Source of the DNA: an uncultured Clostridia bacterium
Lineage (GTDB): Bacteria; Bacillota; Clostridia; Oscillospirales; Ruminococcaceae
Direction: 5' to 3'
Assembly (NCBI GenBank): GCA_947631115.1
Contig: CANRKB010000007.1
Coordinates: 1 to 64,000, forward strand
DNA: 64,000 nucleotides
The notes under the pieces were generated by a model, which worked only from the letters and a program-made list of their open reading frames with translations, did no database searches and had not been told where the DNA came from. Made by a program: the position numbers and the translations under genes. Below are positions 37,746-47,625 of the stretch, piece after piece (positions within the stretch are counted from its first letter, which is position 1; each line of letters begins with the position of its first letter).

Positions 37746-37991
37746 TTTAATTTCTCCTTTTTTCCAATATTTAGCAGGTTATCTGCCATACAACTTTATT
37801 ATACAATATTTTTTTCAATATTTCAAGTACATAATACCGAAAATTTTATCCGACAAACAATTTGAACTCTATCGAAATACCGATAATACTCGGACTGTTC
37901 GATATGTCTTTCCTAATTTCCCCAAAGGACTTGAAATTTACAAATGAATATGTTATAATTCAAGTTGCAGATTATTTTAAGGAGGTATTTT

Positions 37992-38885
37992 ATGGAGCTT
38001 CTTCATTTGTTGGAAAACATACGCACGCCTTTCGGGGATACGTTTTTGTCGATAATTACTTTTCTTGGCGGAGAAGCGGCGGTCATTGTGCTTTTTGCGC
38101 TGAATTTCTGGTGCATGGATAAACAGCTTGCATATGATATAGGCTTTTCGTTCTTTTCATCTGCGACTGTCATCCAGAACATAAAGATAACCGCGCGCGT
38201 TCCCCGGCCGTTTGTCCGCGATACAACGCTTAAACCCGTAGAAGCCGCGCTTGGCGGAGCGACGGGCTATTCGTTTCCGAGCGGTCACACTCAGACGGCG
38301 ACTTCGGTTTTTGTTCCGTGCGCAGTAAACTACAGAAAACGTATTTGGCTCTCAATAATATGCGTGCTTATGATACTGCTGACGGGTTTTTCGAGGCTCT
38401 ATCTCGGAGTACATACGCCCGAAGATGTTCTTTGCGGATTTTTGACTGCTGTCGGCTGTTCGGTGGTTATAATAATTCTCAGAGCAAAATTCAAGGACAA
38501 GTGGATAATGCCCGCGGCATATGTGCTTATCGCGGGTTCTGTAGGTTCTGTTGTCTACGGGATAATATTAAACAGCACGAACGTCATAACGACCGAGTTC
38601 CTTGCGGACACGATAAAGAACTCGGCGGCTTGCTTCGGATTTGCAATAGGAACTATCTTAGAGCGCAAGCTTGTAAACTTTGACCCGACGGGTACGAAGT
38701 TCAAGCAGGGGCTTGTACGCTTTCTTATAGGGGCGGCTGCGGGACTGCTTTTGTTATACGGACCGAAGCTTTTTTACAAGGGAATATTGCCGCTTGACGG
38801 TCTGCGTTATTTTACGGCAATTTTCTGGCTCGTATTTCTGTACCCGCTGATATTGAACAAGATTAAAAACAAGAAAAAAGCGTAA
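37992..38885 (+). CDS. PAP2-superfamily phosphatase, membrane
   Basis: KITARVPRPF, FPSGHTQTA, SRLYLGVHTPEDV motifs. Confidence 0.85.
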   Translation: MELLHLLENIRTPFGDTFLSIITFLGGEAAVIVLFALNFWCMDKQLAYDIGFSFFSSATVIQNIKITARVPRPFVRDTTLKPVEAALGGATGYSFPSGHTQTATSVFVPCAVNYRKRIWLSIICVLMILLTGFSRLYLGVHTPEDVLCGFLTAVGCSVVIIILRAKFKDKWIMPAAYVLIAGSVGSVVYGIILNSTNVITTEFLADTIKNSAACFGFAIGTILERKLVNFDPTGTKFKQGLVRFLIGAAAGLLLLYGPKLFYKGILPLDGLRYFTAIFWLVFLYPLILNKIKNKKKA

Positions 38886-38892
38886 ACCTTTT

Positions 38893-39459
38893 TTAACCGA
38901 ACACACCCAACCCCTCAAGCAGTATCTTAACGCCGAGCAGAACGAGGATAATTCCTCCCAGAAGCTCGGCTTTTGATTTGTATTTTGCGCCGAAAATGCT
39001 GCCTATCTTAATGCCGAACGCGGAGAGCAGGAAAGTGACTACGCCTATAAGCAACACCGCGGGTATTATCTTTACTTCAAGAAACGCAAACGTAACTCCG
39101 ACCGCCAGCGCGTCAATGCTTGTCGCAACAGCCAGCAAAAACATTGTTTTCACGTCCGTTATACTGCCGCCAAGGTCGTCTTCATCCTTTCCGAAAGCCT
39201 CTTTTATCATATTTCCGCCTATCATTGAGAGCAGTATAAATGCTATCCAGTGTGAAAAACGCGATACGATCCCCGAAAAGCCTATGCCGAGGAAATATCC
39301 CAGAAGCGGCATAAGCGCCTGAAATCCCCCGAACCACGCCCCCGCAGCGGTCATATCGCCAATCTTTATTCTGCCGAGTGAAAGCCCCTTACAGACTGAA
39401 ACGGCGAAAGCGTCCATTGAAAGCCCCGCTGCCAGAAAAAGCAGTTCCAAAACGCCCAT
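38893..39459 (-). CDS. mntP: MntP-family manganese efflux pump
   Basis: AGLSMDAFAVSVCKGL and ATSIDALAVGVTFA repeat motifs. Confidence 0.85.
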   Translation of the reverse strand: MGVLELLFLAAGLSMDAFAVSVCKGLSLGRIKIGDMTAAGAWFGGFQALMPLLGYFLGIGFSGIVSRFSHWIAFILLSMIGGNMIKEAFGKDEDDLGGSITDVKTMFLLAVATSIDALAVGVTFAFLEVKIIPAVLLIGVVTFLLSAFGIKIGSIFGAKYKSKAELLGGIILVLLGVKILLEGLGVFG

Positions 39460-39488
39460 TAGTTCTGTCCTTTCTTTTGAAAATAAAA

Positions 39489-39562
39489 AGTCCGCAGACG
39501 TTTTCCCGTTTGAACTCAATGATTTACCGTGTGTTCAAATGGATTTTTAACGTCTGCGGACT
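39489..39562 (-). promoter_or_regulatory. leader hairpin/intrinsic terminator upstream of mntP (candidate attenuator)
   Basis: AGTCCGCAGACGTT/AACGTCTGCGGACT 14-bp stem followed on minus strand by TTTTTATTTT; inner stem 39508-39515/39533-39540. Confidence 0.7.
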
Positions 39563-39582
39563 GCAAAATTTCGGTTTATTTT

Positions 39583-39611
39583 ATTTTAGCACCGAACCAT
39601 AAGCTTGTCAA
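39583..39611 (-). promoter_or_regulatory. mntP sigma-A promoter
   Basis: TTGACA-N17-TAAAAT on minus strand. Confidence 0.75.
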
Positions 39612-39715
39612 TTACTTTTCGCTAATTTAATGAAAAGGTTGTCGGACTATGTTGAAATAGGGTAAAACAAAAAAGAGCGCAAAACGCGCTCTTTCGGCTA
39701 TGCTGTTAAACGGAA

Positions 39716-40114
39716 TTATTCCTCGGGCTTTTCTTCCTCAACGGGAGTTTCCTTTTCGGGAAGCTTTGTGCCGCACTTCGGACAATAGAAATTCTCTTTC
39801 GAGGTCTTTGCTCCGCAGCTCGGGCAAGCTACAACATTTCTGAGGTCGTCAACCTGCTTCTGAATATCGGTGATCTCGGCGTAAGCAGCGTCGATCTCAG
39901 CTACCAACTTGTTGAACTCTTCTTCGTTCTTCTCGCCCGACTTTACCGCTCCATAGGCAATCTCTCCGAGTTTCGCATACTTAAACTTAATATCGCTGCG
40001 AAGTTGTGAAACTCTGAGTTTGAATTTTGAAAAGTTTACGGCGTCTTTGCCCTTTGAACCTGCGGTAGATACCACATTTTTACCCGTGTTTACAACATCA
40101 TCTAAAAAACTCAT
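39716..40114 (-). CDS. zinc-ribbon domain protein, hypothetical
   Basis: C-terminal CPSCGAKTSKENFYCPKCG. Confidence 0.7.
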   Translation of the reverse strand: MSFLDDVVNTGKNVVSTAGSKGKDAVNFSKFKLRVSQLRSDIKFKYAKLGEIAYGAVKSGEKNEEEFNKLVAEIDAAYAEITDIQKQVDDLRNVVACPSCGAKTSKENFYCPKCGTKLPEKETPVEEEKPEE

Positions 40115-40558
40115 CGCTAAATCGCTCCTTTCAATACTGACAGACAAATACTGCCTTATAATGAATTATAACATATATTTTCCGAATTTGCAAGACCATA
40201 ACTTATACAAAGATGATTCGACAAGTGCTTTAATAAAAAAATCAGCAGCCTGCACAAATTATCCAATTATAAATTGTGCATAATTTGTTTAAAATTTTAC
40301 AAAAAATAATTTAAGGTTACAAAATCAGACCTCTTTGGGGCGTTTGAGGGGTAATTTCAGGAAAAACGGTTAGTCGTTTTGCACAAAAAAGTTTTTTAAA
40401 AAAACAGATGTTTAATCAAACTCACAAAACGAAATTTCTCAAGATGAGAATGATTTAAAAAAAATAATTACAATCTTGTCATAATAGTTGACTTTTGCAA
40501 AAAATTAGAGTATAGTAATAAGGTATGGAATTATTTTGGAATTAAGTCTTTTAGGACG

Positions 40559-42262
40559 GTGAATGATTTGCGGAAAGAAACCAATCTTTGTATGGGATGT
40601 ATGAACGAAAAGGACTATGAGGGTCCTTGCAAGTTCTGCGGATACAGCGACAGTGATCTATGCATACCGACTTATCTTCTGCCCCGAACATTTTTAAACG
40701 AGCGCTATATAGTAGGAAAGCTCATGTCTTATAACGGCGAGGGCGCCGTATACATCGGCTATGATACCGCGACGGAAACTAAGGTAACTATAAAGGAATT
40801 TATGCCCGATACGCTCTGCTCGCGGAAAAAAGGCGAAGAAGAAATATCCGTGAACAATGCGGACAGCGCGCTTTACAAAACGTATATGTCGGAATTTGCC
40901 GATCTCTACCGCTCTCTCATAAAGCTTCGCGGAATGGCGCACATACAGGCGGTGCTGGATGTTTTCTATGAAAACGGGACTTGTTATGCCGTATCGGAAT
41001 TTATAAACGGCATAACGCTTAAAACTTATCTTGTAAATTCCGGCGGAAGCCTTTCTTGGGAACAGGTAAAAGAACTATTCCCGCCCATTTTCACGACGCT
41101 TTCTCTTATACACGCGGCGGGAATAATCCATAGAGGCATATCCCCGCAGACTATCTTTGTGACCGACAAAATGGAACTGAAGCTCTCGGGCTTCTGTATT
41201 TCCGCGGGCAGAACGACAAACACCGAGATTGCCTGCGAGATATTCAGCGGTTATGCCGCTCCCGAGCAGTATTCAAACGAAGTAAACGGGACATGGACGG
41301 ACGTATACGGCATTTCGGCGGTTTTGTACAAGACGCTCACGGGAACTGCTCCGGCAGAAGCGATAGCGAGAACGCAGGGAAGTTTGCTTGAGCCGATGAT
41401 AATAAACCGCAATGTTCCCCAGCACGTTTCAAAGGTCATTATGAGCGGCATGAGACTGTCGCCCGAAAAGCGCATAAGCACAATGACCGAATTTGTCGAC
41501 AAGCTGTTTTCTCCGCCGAAATACGCGGTAGAAAGCCCCGGAACTCCTATAAGCAAAAAAGAGGAAAAGAGGCTTGAAAAGAAGCAGAAAGAGCGCGTGA
41601 AAACGCTTGCCGCGCTTATACTTGTCGGAGCGGGACTTATCCTGTTCGCGCTGGCGTTTGCGCTCACTCTTTCGGGAGTATGCGCGCCCTCTCAGCCGAT
41701 ACAGTCCTCTTCTCAGAGTTCTTCTTATGTTCAGAGTTCTGTGCCTGTCGAAAGCTCCGATGCCTCGGACAGCACCGACAGCACGGAAAGCGAACCAGCG
41801 GAAAACAGCGAGGAGAACAGCTCTTCGGATATGTCGGCGGATATTGTCGTTCCCGATTTTACCGAAGCGATATATGAACTCACCGTGGCGAAATATCAGG
41901 GAACATTTGTATTTACCCCGACCTATGTTTATTCCGACGAATTTATAGCGGGAGTTATGTTTGAACAGTCTGTTGAAGCGGGACAAACCGTGACGGCGGG
42001 AACGCAAATAAAAGTAAAAGTCAGCAAAGGTCCGAGCAGCGTTCCTCTGCCCGATTATACGGGAAAGACGGAAGCGGATTACGTTGCCGAGCTTGAAAAG
42101 CTCAATATCAAGTACGACGTTATGAAAGAGAAGAGCAACGAAGTTCGTTCGGGCAATGTCATCAGATGCAGCAAGGAAATAGGCGATACGGTCGTAGTTG
42201 AAACGGAAAATGCAGAAACGGTGATCGTTTATATTGCTGAAAACGACAATTCGGAGGGCTGA
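40559..42262 (+). CDS. zinc-ribbon serine/threonine kinase-like protein with PASTA domains; probable pseudokinase
   Basis: CMGCMNEKDYEGPCKFCG, kinase fold with VTIKEFMP Lys, but HRGISPQT and KLSGF in place of HRDxxPxN and DFG; TM; two PASTA-like C-terminal repeats. Confidence 0.8.
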   Translation: MNDLRKETNLCMGCMNEKDYEGPCKFCGYSDSDLCIPTYLLPRTFLNERYIVGKLMSYNGEGAVYIGYDTATETKVTIKEFMPDTLCSRKKGEEEISVNNADSALYKTYMSEFADLYRSLIKLRGMAHIQAVLDVFYENGTCYAVSEFINGITLKTYLVNSGGSLSWEQVKELFPPIFTTLSLIHAAGIIHRGISPQTIFVTDKMELKLSGFCISAGRTTNTEIACEIFSGYAAPEQYSNEVNGTWTDVYGISAVLYKTLTGTAPAEAIARTQGSLLEPMIINRNVPQHVSKVIMSGMRLSPEKRISTMTEFVDKLFSPPKYAVESPGTPISKKEEKRLEKKQKERVKTLAALILVGAGLILFALAFALTLSGVCAPSQPIQSSSQSSSYVQSSVPVESSDASDSTDSTESEPAENSEENSSSDMSADIVVPDFTEAIYELTVAKYQGTFVFTPTYVYSDEFIAGVMFEQSVEAGQTVTAGTQIKVKVSKGPSSVPLPDYTGKTEADYVAELEKLNIKYDVMKEKSNEVRSGNVIRCSKEIGDTVVVETENAETVIVYIAENDNSEG

Positions 42263-42265
42263 CTG

Positions 42266-43405
42266 ATGGATCTGAAAGATATTCGCGTAAAGATAGACGA
42301 TATAGACGACAAGATACTTGAGCTGTTTGTGGAGCGCATGGAGCTTGCGACCGATGTTGCAAGATACAAGGCTGAAAACAATATGGTCGTTTATCAGGGC
42401 GACCGCGAAAAGGCTATAATAAACGACATCTGCGGGAAAACTCCCGACGGCTTAAAAAAGAGCGCGGCGTTTTTGTTCTACAATATCATAGACATTTCCA
42501 AATGCTCGCAGATAAATGAAATAACGCCCGACGAGCCGCTCGACTGCAAAAGAGAAATTAAAAGCGACCCCGTCGTAGCAGTCCAGGGCATAGAGGGCGC
42601 ATACGGACATGCCGCCTACAAAAAGCTGTTTACAAAAGGCGCGCCCCAGTTTTACGCGTCGTTCGGCGAGGTCTTCGCGGCAGTGGAAGAAGGCGCGGCG
42701 GACTATGGCGTTATACCTATCGAAAATTCAACGGCGGGCGAAGTTGCCGCGAATATGGATCTTCTCGAACAGCACAATGTGTTTATAACGAGGACGGTGG
42801 ACGTTGAGTGCGCGCATGTTCTTGCGGCTAAAAAAGGCGTAAGCGAAAATGACGTTAAGATAATATTCGGTCACGAACAGGCTATACGCCAGTGTTCGGA
42901 GTATCTCGGCGCGAGAGACGGCGTTACAGTTATACCTTATCACAACAACGCCGCCGCGGCGAAAATGGTGTCCGAAAATTCGAGCGACAACTTAGGCTGT
43001 ATCTGCTCGGCGGAATGTGCGCATTTACACGGGCTGGATATAGTTCATGCCGACATTGCCTCCGACCCCAACAACCGCACGCGCTTTATCTGCATATCAA
43101 AACAGCCCGAAGTCTACGAGGGAGCGGACACGGTTTCCGTTTCGCTTTCTATTCCGAATATTTCGGGAGCGCTATACAGGCTTCTTACTAAATTTGCGGT
43201 AAACGGCATTTCCATGTCGAAGATACAGTCAAAGCCTCTGCCGACAGGGTTCAAGACCCCGCGCTTCGAGGACTGTATGTTCTACATTGAATTTGAGGGA
43301 AGCATAGACGATCCCGTTATACGAAAGCTGCTTAAAAATTTCGAGCAGGAGCAGAACTATTTTAAATTTCACGGAAACTTCGGGAATATAAGCCGAAAGG
43401 AGTAA
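42266..43405 (+). CDS. pheA: chorismate mutase / prephenate dehydratase
   Basis: LKDIRVKIDDIDDKILELFVERM; PIENSTAGEV; ACT domain near C-terminus. Confidence 0.9.
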   Translation: MDLKDIRVKIDDIDDKILELFVERMELATDVARYKAENNMVVYQGDREKAIINDICGKTPDGLKKSAAFLFYNIIDISKCSQINEITPDEPLDCKREIKSDPVVAVQGIEGAYGHAAYKKLFTKGAPQFYASFGEVFAAVEEGAADYGVIPIENSTAGEVAANMDLLEQHNVFITRTVDVECAHVLAAKKGVSENDVKIIFGHEQAIRQCSEYLGARDGVTVIPYHNNAAAAKMVSENSSDNLGCICSAECAHLHGLDIVHADIASDPNNRTRFICISKQPEVYEGADTVSVSLSIPNISGALYRLLTKFAVNGISMSKIQSKPLPTGFKTPRFEDCMFYIEFEGSIDDPVIRKLLKNFEQEQNYFKFHGNFGNISRKE

Positions 43406-43406
43406 A

Positions 43407-44096
43407 ATGGTCTCGGTCATTATTCTTGCGGCAGGAAGCTCGTCCAGAATGAACGGCGTAAACAAACAGCTGTCGGAGATCGGCGGTATGCCCGTGTTTA
43501 TTGCGGCGGCAAAGGCGTTTGAAAAGTGCGAAAGCGTCGGTGAGATAATCATTGCCGCGCCGAAAGAAAATTGCAAAGAATTTGAAGAGCTTGCAAAAAC
43601 TTATGATATAAAAAAGCTTTCGGGCATTGTCTGCGGAGGAAGCTCGCGTTTTCTGTCAATGAAAAACGCGCTTTCAAAGGTAGACCCACGCGCGGAGTTT
43701 GTCGCTTTTCATGACGGAGCGCGCCCGCTTATAACGCCCGAAGAAATAGAAAAGGTAATAGCCGACGCAAAGAAATACGGCGCGGCTATCGCGGCGGTAA
43801 AAGCGGTCGATACGGTAAAGGTCGTATCGGACGGCATTATAAAAGCTACTCCTCCCAGAAGCTCGCTTTATTACGCTCAGACTCCGCAGGTGTTCGGAAA
43901 AGAGCTGTTTTTGTCATGTCTTGAAAAGATAGAAGAGCGCGGCGAAAGTATAACGGACGACAGCCGGATACTTGAGCTTTGCGGGGAAAACGTAAGGATA
44001 ACAGAGATCTCTTGCTGTAATATGAAAATAACGCGGCAGGAAGATCTTATCATGGCAGAGGCAATTTTTTCCGCGCAAAACGCAAAACGGAAGTGA
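43407..44096 (+). CDS. ispD: 2-C-methyl-D-erythritol 4-phosphate cytidylyltransferase
   Basis: [25 protein letters not shown]; adjacent to ispF. Confidence 0.93.
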   Translation: MVSVIILAAGSSSRMNGVNKQLSEIGGMPVFIAAAKAFEKCESVGEIIIAAPKENCKEFEELAKTYDIKKLSGIVCGGSSRFLSMKNALSKVDPRAEFVAFHDGARPLITPEEIEKVIADAKKYGAAIAAVKAVDTVKVVSDGIIKATPPRSSLYYAQTPQVFGKELFLSCLEKIEERGESITDDSRILELCGENVRITEISCCNMKITRQEDLIMAEAIFSAQNAKRK

Positions 44097-44100
44097 TAAA

Positions 44101-44562
44101 ATGAAGATAGGATTCGGATATGACGTTCATAGGCTGACAGAGGGAAGAAAGCTCGTATTATGCGGAACTAGTATCCCCTGCGAAATGGGACTTCTCGGAC
44201 ATTCGGACGCCGACGTTGCCGTTCATGCGCTTATGGACGCAATACTCGGCGCTCTTGCGCTCGGAGATATAGGAAAGCTTTTCCCCGACAGCGACCCGCA
44301 GTATAAAGACATAGACAGCATGAAACTGCTCGCTCGGGTAATTGAACTGATGAAAGAAAACGGCTTTGCGCTCGGAAATCTTGATATAACCATAGTCGCG
44401 GAAAAGCCGAAGCTCGCGCCTTATATAATGCAGATGAGGGAAAATTTAGCGAACGCTTTCGGCTGCGACATATCCGAAATATCCGTTAAAGCCACAACGG
44501 AAGAGGGTCTCGGTCTTGCGGGACAAGGCATAGGGGCATATGCGGTCGTTATTATTGAATAA
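44101..44562 (+). CDS. ispF: 2-C-methyl-D-erythritol 2,4-cyclodiphosphate synthase
   Basis: [48 protein letters not shown]. Confidence 0.95.
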   Translation: MKIGFGYDVHRLTEGRKLVLCGTSIPCEMGLLGHSDADVAVHALMDAILGALALGDIGKLFPDSDPQYKDIDSMKLLARVIELMKENGFALGNLDITIVAEKPKLAPYIMQMRENLANAFGCDISEISVKATTEEGLGLAGQGIGAYAVVIIE

Positions 44563-44600
44563 ATAATGCTTTTTCATAATGCCGAAGGAAGGTGAGCAAA

Positions 44601-46073
44601 ATGAAACATTTAAAGTTATTTGTTACAATAATCGTAATATCGGCAGTTTTGCTCCTTTCGGCGGGGTGCGACAATTCTCCGGTCACGGATAATTCAAACG
44701 GCAACAGCTCGGGGTCTTACAACACGGGCGTTTTCGGGAGCGGAAGCCGTTATGAAACGGTCTATCCCGAAGAATACAGCGAGATGTGGGAGTATATTCC
44801 CGAAGTTGAATATACTTCGGCGGATGAACTTGTTTATACATACAGCGAAGACGAGCGCGGTATAGTTGTTTCGGACTACAGCGGAGAAGCGTCGGTGTTA
44901 AGAATCCCCGATGAGATCGAGGACAAGCCCGTAGTCAGGGTTGATCTTAGCGAAACGCAGAAAGAATTGACGGAAGTTGTTTTCCCGAACAGCGTGCGTT
45001 CTTTTAAACTTTCGGGAGCGATAAGCGGCGCGCTTAAATATGCGAATGTGCCTGCGGCGGTCGATAAATATTCGTTCGGTTATTGCGAAAAGCTTGAAAG
45101 TATTTTTATTTCCTCGGGCGTTTCTAAAATTAACGAAGAAGCTTTCGCGAATTGTACGAGCCTGAAGAACATAAGAATGTCCGAAAGCCTGAGAGAGATA
45201 GGAAACAACGCTTTCAGCTATTGCACGGGAATTACGTCCGTAAAACTTCCCGAAAGCCTTTCGACTGTAGACGGTTCTCCGTTCAGCTTTTGTACAAACC
45301 TTACGGCGATCGGCGTTGACGAAAACAACCCCTATTTTGCAGCGCGCGACGGCGTTTTGTACAGCAAGGACATGACAAAGCTCGTTCAATGCCCCGCGGG
45401 AAAAAGAGGAAGTTTTCAGGTAAACAGCGGCATAACGGAAATAGGCTCCGCGGCGTTTTTCGGCTGTACGGGCATAACCGAGATAATTATCCCCGAAAGC
45501 GTGGAAAGAATAGGCGACTGGGCGTTCGCCTCGACGCAGATAACTTATGTCAATATCCCGAAGAAAATTACGAAAATAAACAGCGGAGTTTTCTATTCCA
45601 CAAAGCTTAATTTTGTAGAGATACCGGAAAATGTTACTTCAATAGGCGATTATGCTTTCGACGGCTGCGAACAGCTGGGTCAAGTAAATATACCCTACGG
45701 CGTAAAGGAGATAGGGAGCGGCGCGTTCAGCGGCTGCATAGCGCTTTCTGCGGCGGAGCTTTCTGACAGCCTTGAAAAAATAGGGGAGTGGGCGTTTTCA
45801 AAGTGCGAGGCTCTCAAGGAGATAAATATACCCGACAGCGTTATTTCCATAGGCGACAGTGCTTTTTACGGCTGCAGGGCGCTTGAAAACGCAAATGTTC
45901 CGAGCGGCGTCGCCGAAATGGGAGAAAGCGTTTTTGAAGAGTGCGGGGGAATTTCCGTTACATATAAAGGCGCGACCTATAATGCCGAAAACATCGGAGA
46001 ATTTTATCAGGCGGTAAATAACAACACCCCCGATGAAAGCGCCGAAAATCAAAGCAGCGACGCTGTTTCCTGA
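44601..46073 (+). CDS. BspA-type leucine-rich-repeat lipoprotein
   Basis: lipobox LLSAGCDN; repeats such as ITEIGSAAFFGCTGITEIIIPESVERIGDWAF. Confidence 0.85.
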   Translation: MKHLKLFVTIIVISAVLLLSAGCDNSPVTDNSNGNSSGSYNTGVFGSGSRYETVYPEEYSEMWEYIPEVEYTSADELVYTYSEDERGIVVSDYSGEASVLRIPDEIEDKPVVRVDLSETQKELTEVVFPNSVRSFKLSGAISGALKYANVPAAVDKYSFGYCEKLESIFISSGVSKINEEAFANCTSLKNIRMSESLREIGNNAFSYCTGITSVKLPESLSTVDGSPFSFCTNLTAIGVDENNPYFAARDGVLYSKDMTKLVQCPAGKRGSFQVNSGITEIGSAAFFGCTGITEIIIPESVERIGDWAFASTQITYVNIPKKITKINSGVFYSTKLNFVEIPENVTSIGDYAFDGCEQLGQVNIPYGVKEIGSGAFSGCIALSAAELSDSLEKIGEWAFSKCEALKEINIPDSVISIGDSAFYGCRALENANVPSGVAEMGESVFEECGGISVTYKGATYNAENIGEFYQAVNNNTPDESAENQSSDAVS

Positions 46074-46098
46074 TGAAAGATAATAACAGCCTAATATA

Positions 46099-46134
46099 AA
46101 AGAGGTATGATCGACGGATCATACCTCTTTTCAT
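46099..46134. terminator. bidirectional terminator hairpin
   Basis: aaaAGAGGTATGATC-gacg-GATCATACCTCTttt. Confidence 0.8.
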
Positions 46135-46142
46135 AATTACGA

Positions 46143-46775
46143 TCATCTTATTACCGTAAGAACTCCCTTATCCATTTCGCAGACCGTATCGCAAAGCGCG
46201 TCTATATCTTCGGATGAATGTGAAGCGATAAGTATAGTTTTGCTGCGGGCTTTAAGCTCCAGCAGATATTGCCGCATATCTTTTACGCCGTCTTTGTCTA
46301 AGCCGTTCATCGGCTCGTCAAGTATAAGCAGATCGGGGTCTTCCATTATTGCCTGAGCCAGACCAAGGCGCTGGCGCATACCGAGAGAGTATTTGCGGAC
46401 ATGGCGTTTAAGGTCGGGATCCAGACCCACTTGCTCCATAGTTTTGCGAATATCTTCTCTTTTTATTTTCCCGCGCAGGTCAGCCAACAGCTTTAGGTTT
46501 TTATATCCCGAATAATACGGTATGAATCCGGGATTCTCTATGATTATCCCGACGTTTTTCGGAAAGTCGCAGTCTTTTCCTATACGCTTGTTGTCTACAA
46601 TTATCTCGCCCGAATTAGGTTTTACAAATCCGCATATGCACTTCATCAGCATAGTTTTTCCGCTGCCGTTTCTGCCTATAAGTCCGTGTATCTTTCCGCG
46701 CTCAAAGCGAACGTTGATGTTCTTTAAGATCGGGTTCTTCTGCAAAGTCAGATTTACATTCTTGATTTCTATCAT
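46143..46775 (-). CDS. ABC transporter ATP-binding protein
   Basis: Walker A IGRNGSGKTM, signature YSLGMRQRLGLAQAI, LLILDEPMNGLD. Confidence 0.9.
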   Translation of the reverse strand: MIEIKNVNLTLQKNPILKNINVRFERGKIHGLIGRNGSGKTMLMKCICGFVKPNSGEIIVDNKRIGKDCDFPKNVGIIIENPGFIPYYSGYKNLKLLADLRGKIKREDIRKTMEQVGLDPDLKRHVRKYSLGMRQRLGLAQAIMEDPDLLILDEPMNGLDKDGVKDMRQYLLELKARSKTILIASHSSEDIDALCDTVCEMDKGVLTVIR

Positions 46776-46776
46776 G

Positions 46777-47625
46777 TCATTTATTCTCCGTAAATTTTAA
46801 TTTTTTCAAAGCAATAAAACATCCCGTAATAAGAACCGCCAGCAATACTCCGAAGTATAAGAACGAAGCCCATAAGGGATAGATAGGTTCGCTGAATATA
46901 TTTGTGTAGTGATACCAGAGTATAGTGTTCGACGTGGGCAGCGCCCATCTTATATCGGTAGAAAGATTTGCCGTCACTGTTCCCAGAGCCATTACCGCAG
47001 CTGCCGCAGCAAGTCCCGCGGGTCCGCCGTACAGAATTTTCACCAGATAAATTATAAGCGACAACGCCAGCAGATACGCTCCCAGCAGAACGCTTGTCTG
47101 CCAAACAGCCGTTATCATCGGCGTTTGGTTGTAAAGATTCGGCGGCAGAAGCTGACTGTCAAAGCTAAACGCCTCATCCGGGAATCGCGCCGCATATTTT
47201 CTTACAGCCTCGCTCCATTCCGTTCCGAAATGTCCTCCCGAAAACAGCATGCTTGCTATGAATATCGAGGCAATAAACGTCGTTATCGCCATTATCAGAA
47301 ACAATATCTGCCCGCAAAGCCAGTTCTTTTTTCCCGTCCTTGATATAAAGAACATGGAGTTTCCGCCGAGCCTCGGATAATCCGCCAGCAATATCAGAAA
47401 AACCAGCGGCATAAACAACAGCAGCACCGAGGAATTTCCTACGGCTATATACGGCTCGAATATTATCATCGTGTCGCCGAACTTGTCCGCGCGCATGGCA
47501 AGAGGGTCTATTACGAGAGTCTTTATGAATATCATCAGAACGCCGAGGACTATTATTCGGGGATCGGTTATCCAGTTTACATATTCGGTCCTTGCGACGC
47601 CCCATATCTTTTTCAGATTACGCAC
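46777..47625 (-). CDS. ABC-2-type permease
   Basis: six hydrophobic segments, adjacent to the ATPase; GTG start with gaggtg. Confidence 0.7.
   Translation of the reverse strand: MRNLKKIWGVARTEYVNWITDPRIIVLGVLMIFIKTLVIDPLAMRADKFGDTMIIFEPYIAVGNSSVLLLFMPLVFLILLADYPRLGGNSMFFISRTGKKNWLCGQILFLIMAITTFIASIFIASMLFSGGHFGTEWSEAVRKYAARFPDEAFSFDSQLLPPNLYNQTPMITAVWQTSVLLGAYLLALSLIIYLVKILYGGPAGLAAAAAVMALGTVTANLSTDIRWALPTSNTILWYHYTNIFSEPIYPLWASFLYFGVLLAVLITGCFIALKKLKFTENK

Noticed and set aside
39489-39562. yybP-ykoY manganese riboswitch in the mntP leader
   Set aside because: Conserved loop sequences of that class not visible; only a terminator-like nested hairpin is supported.
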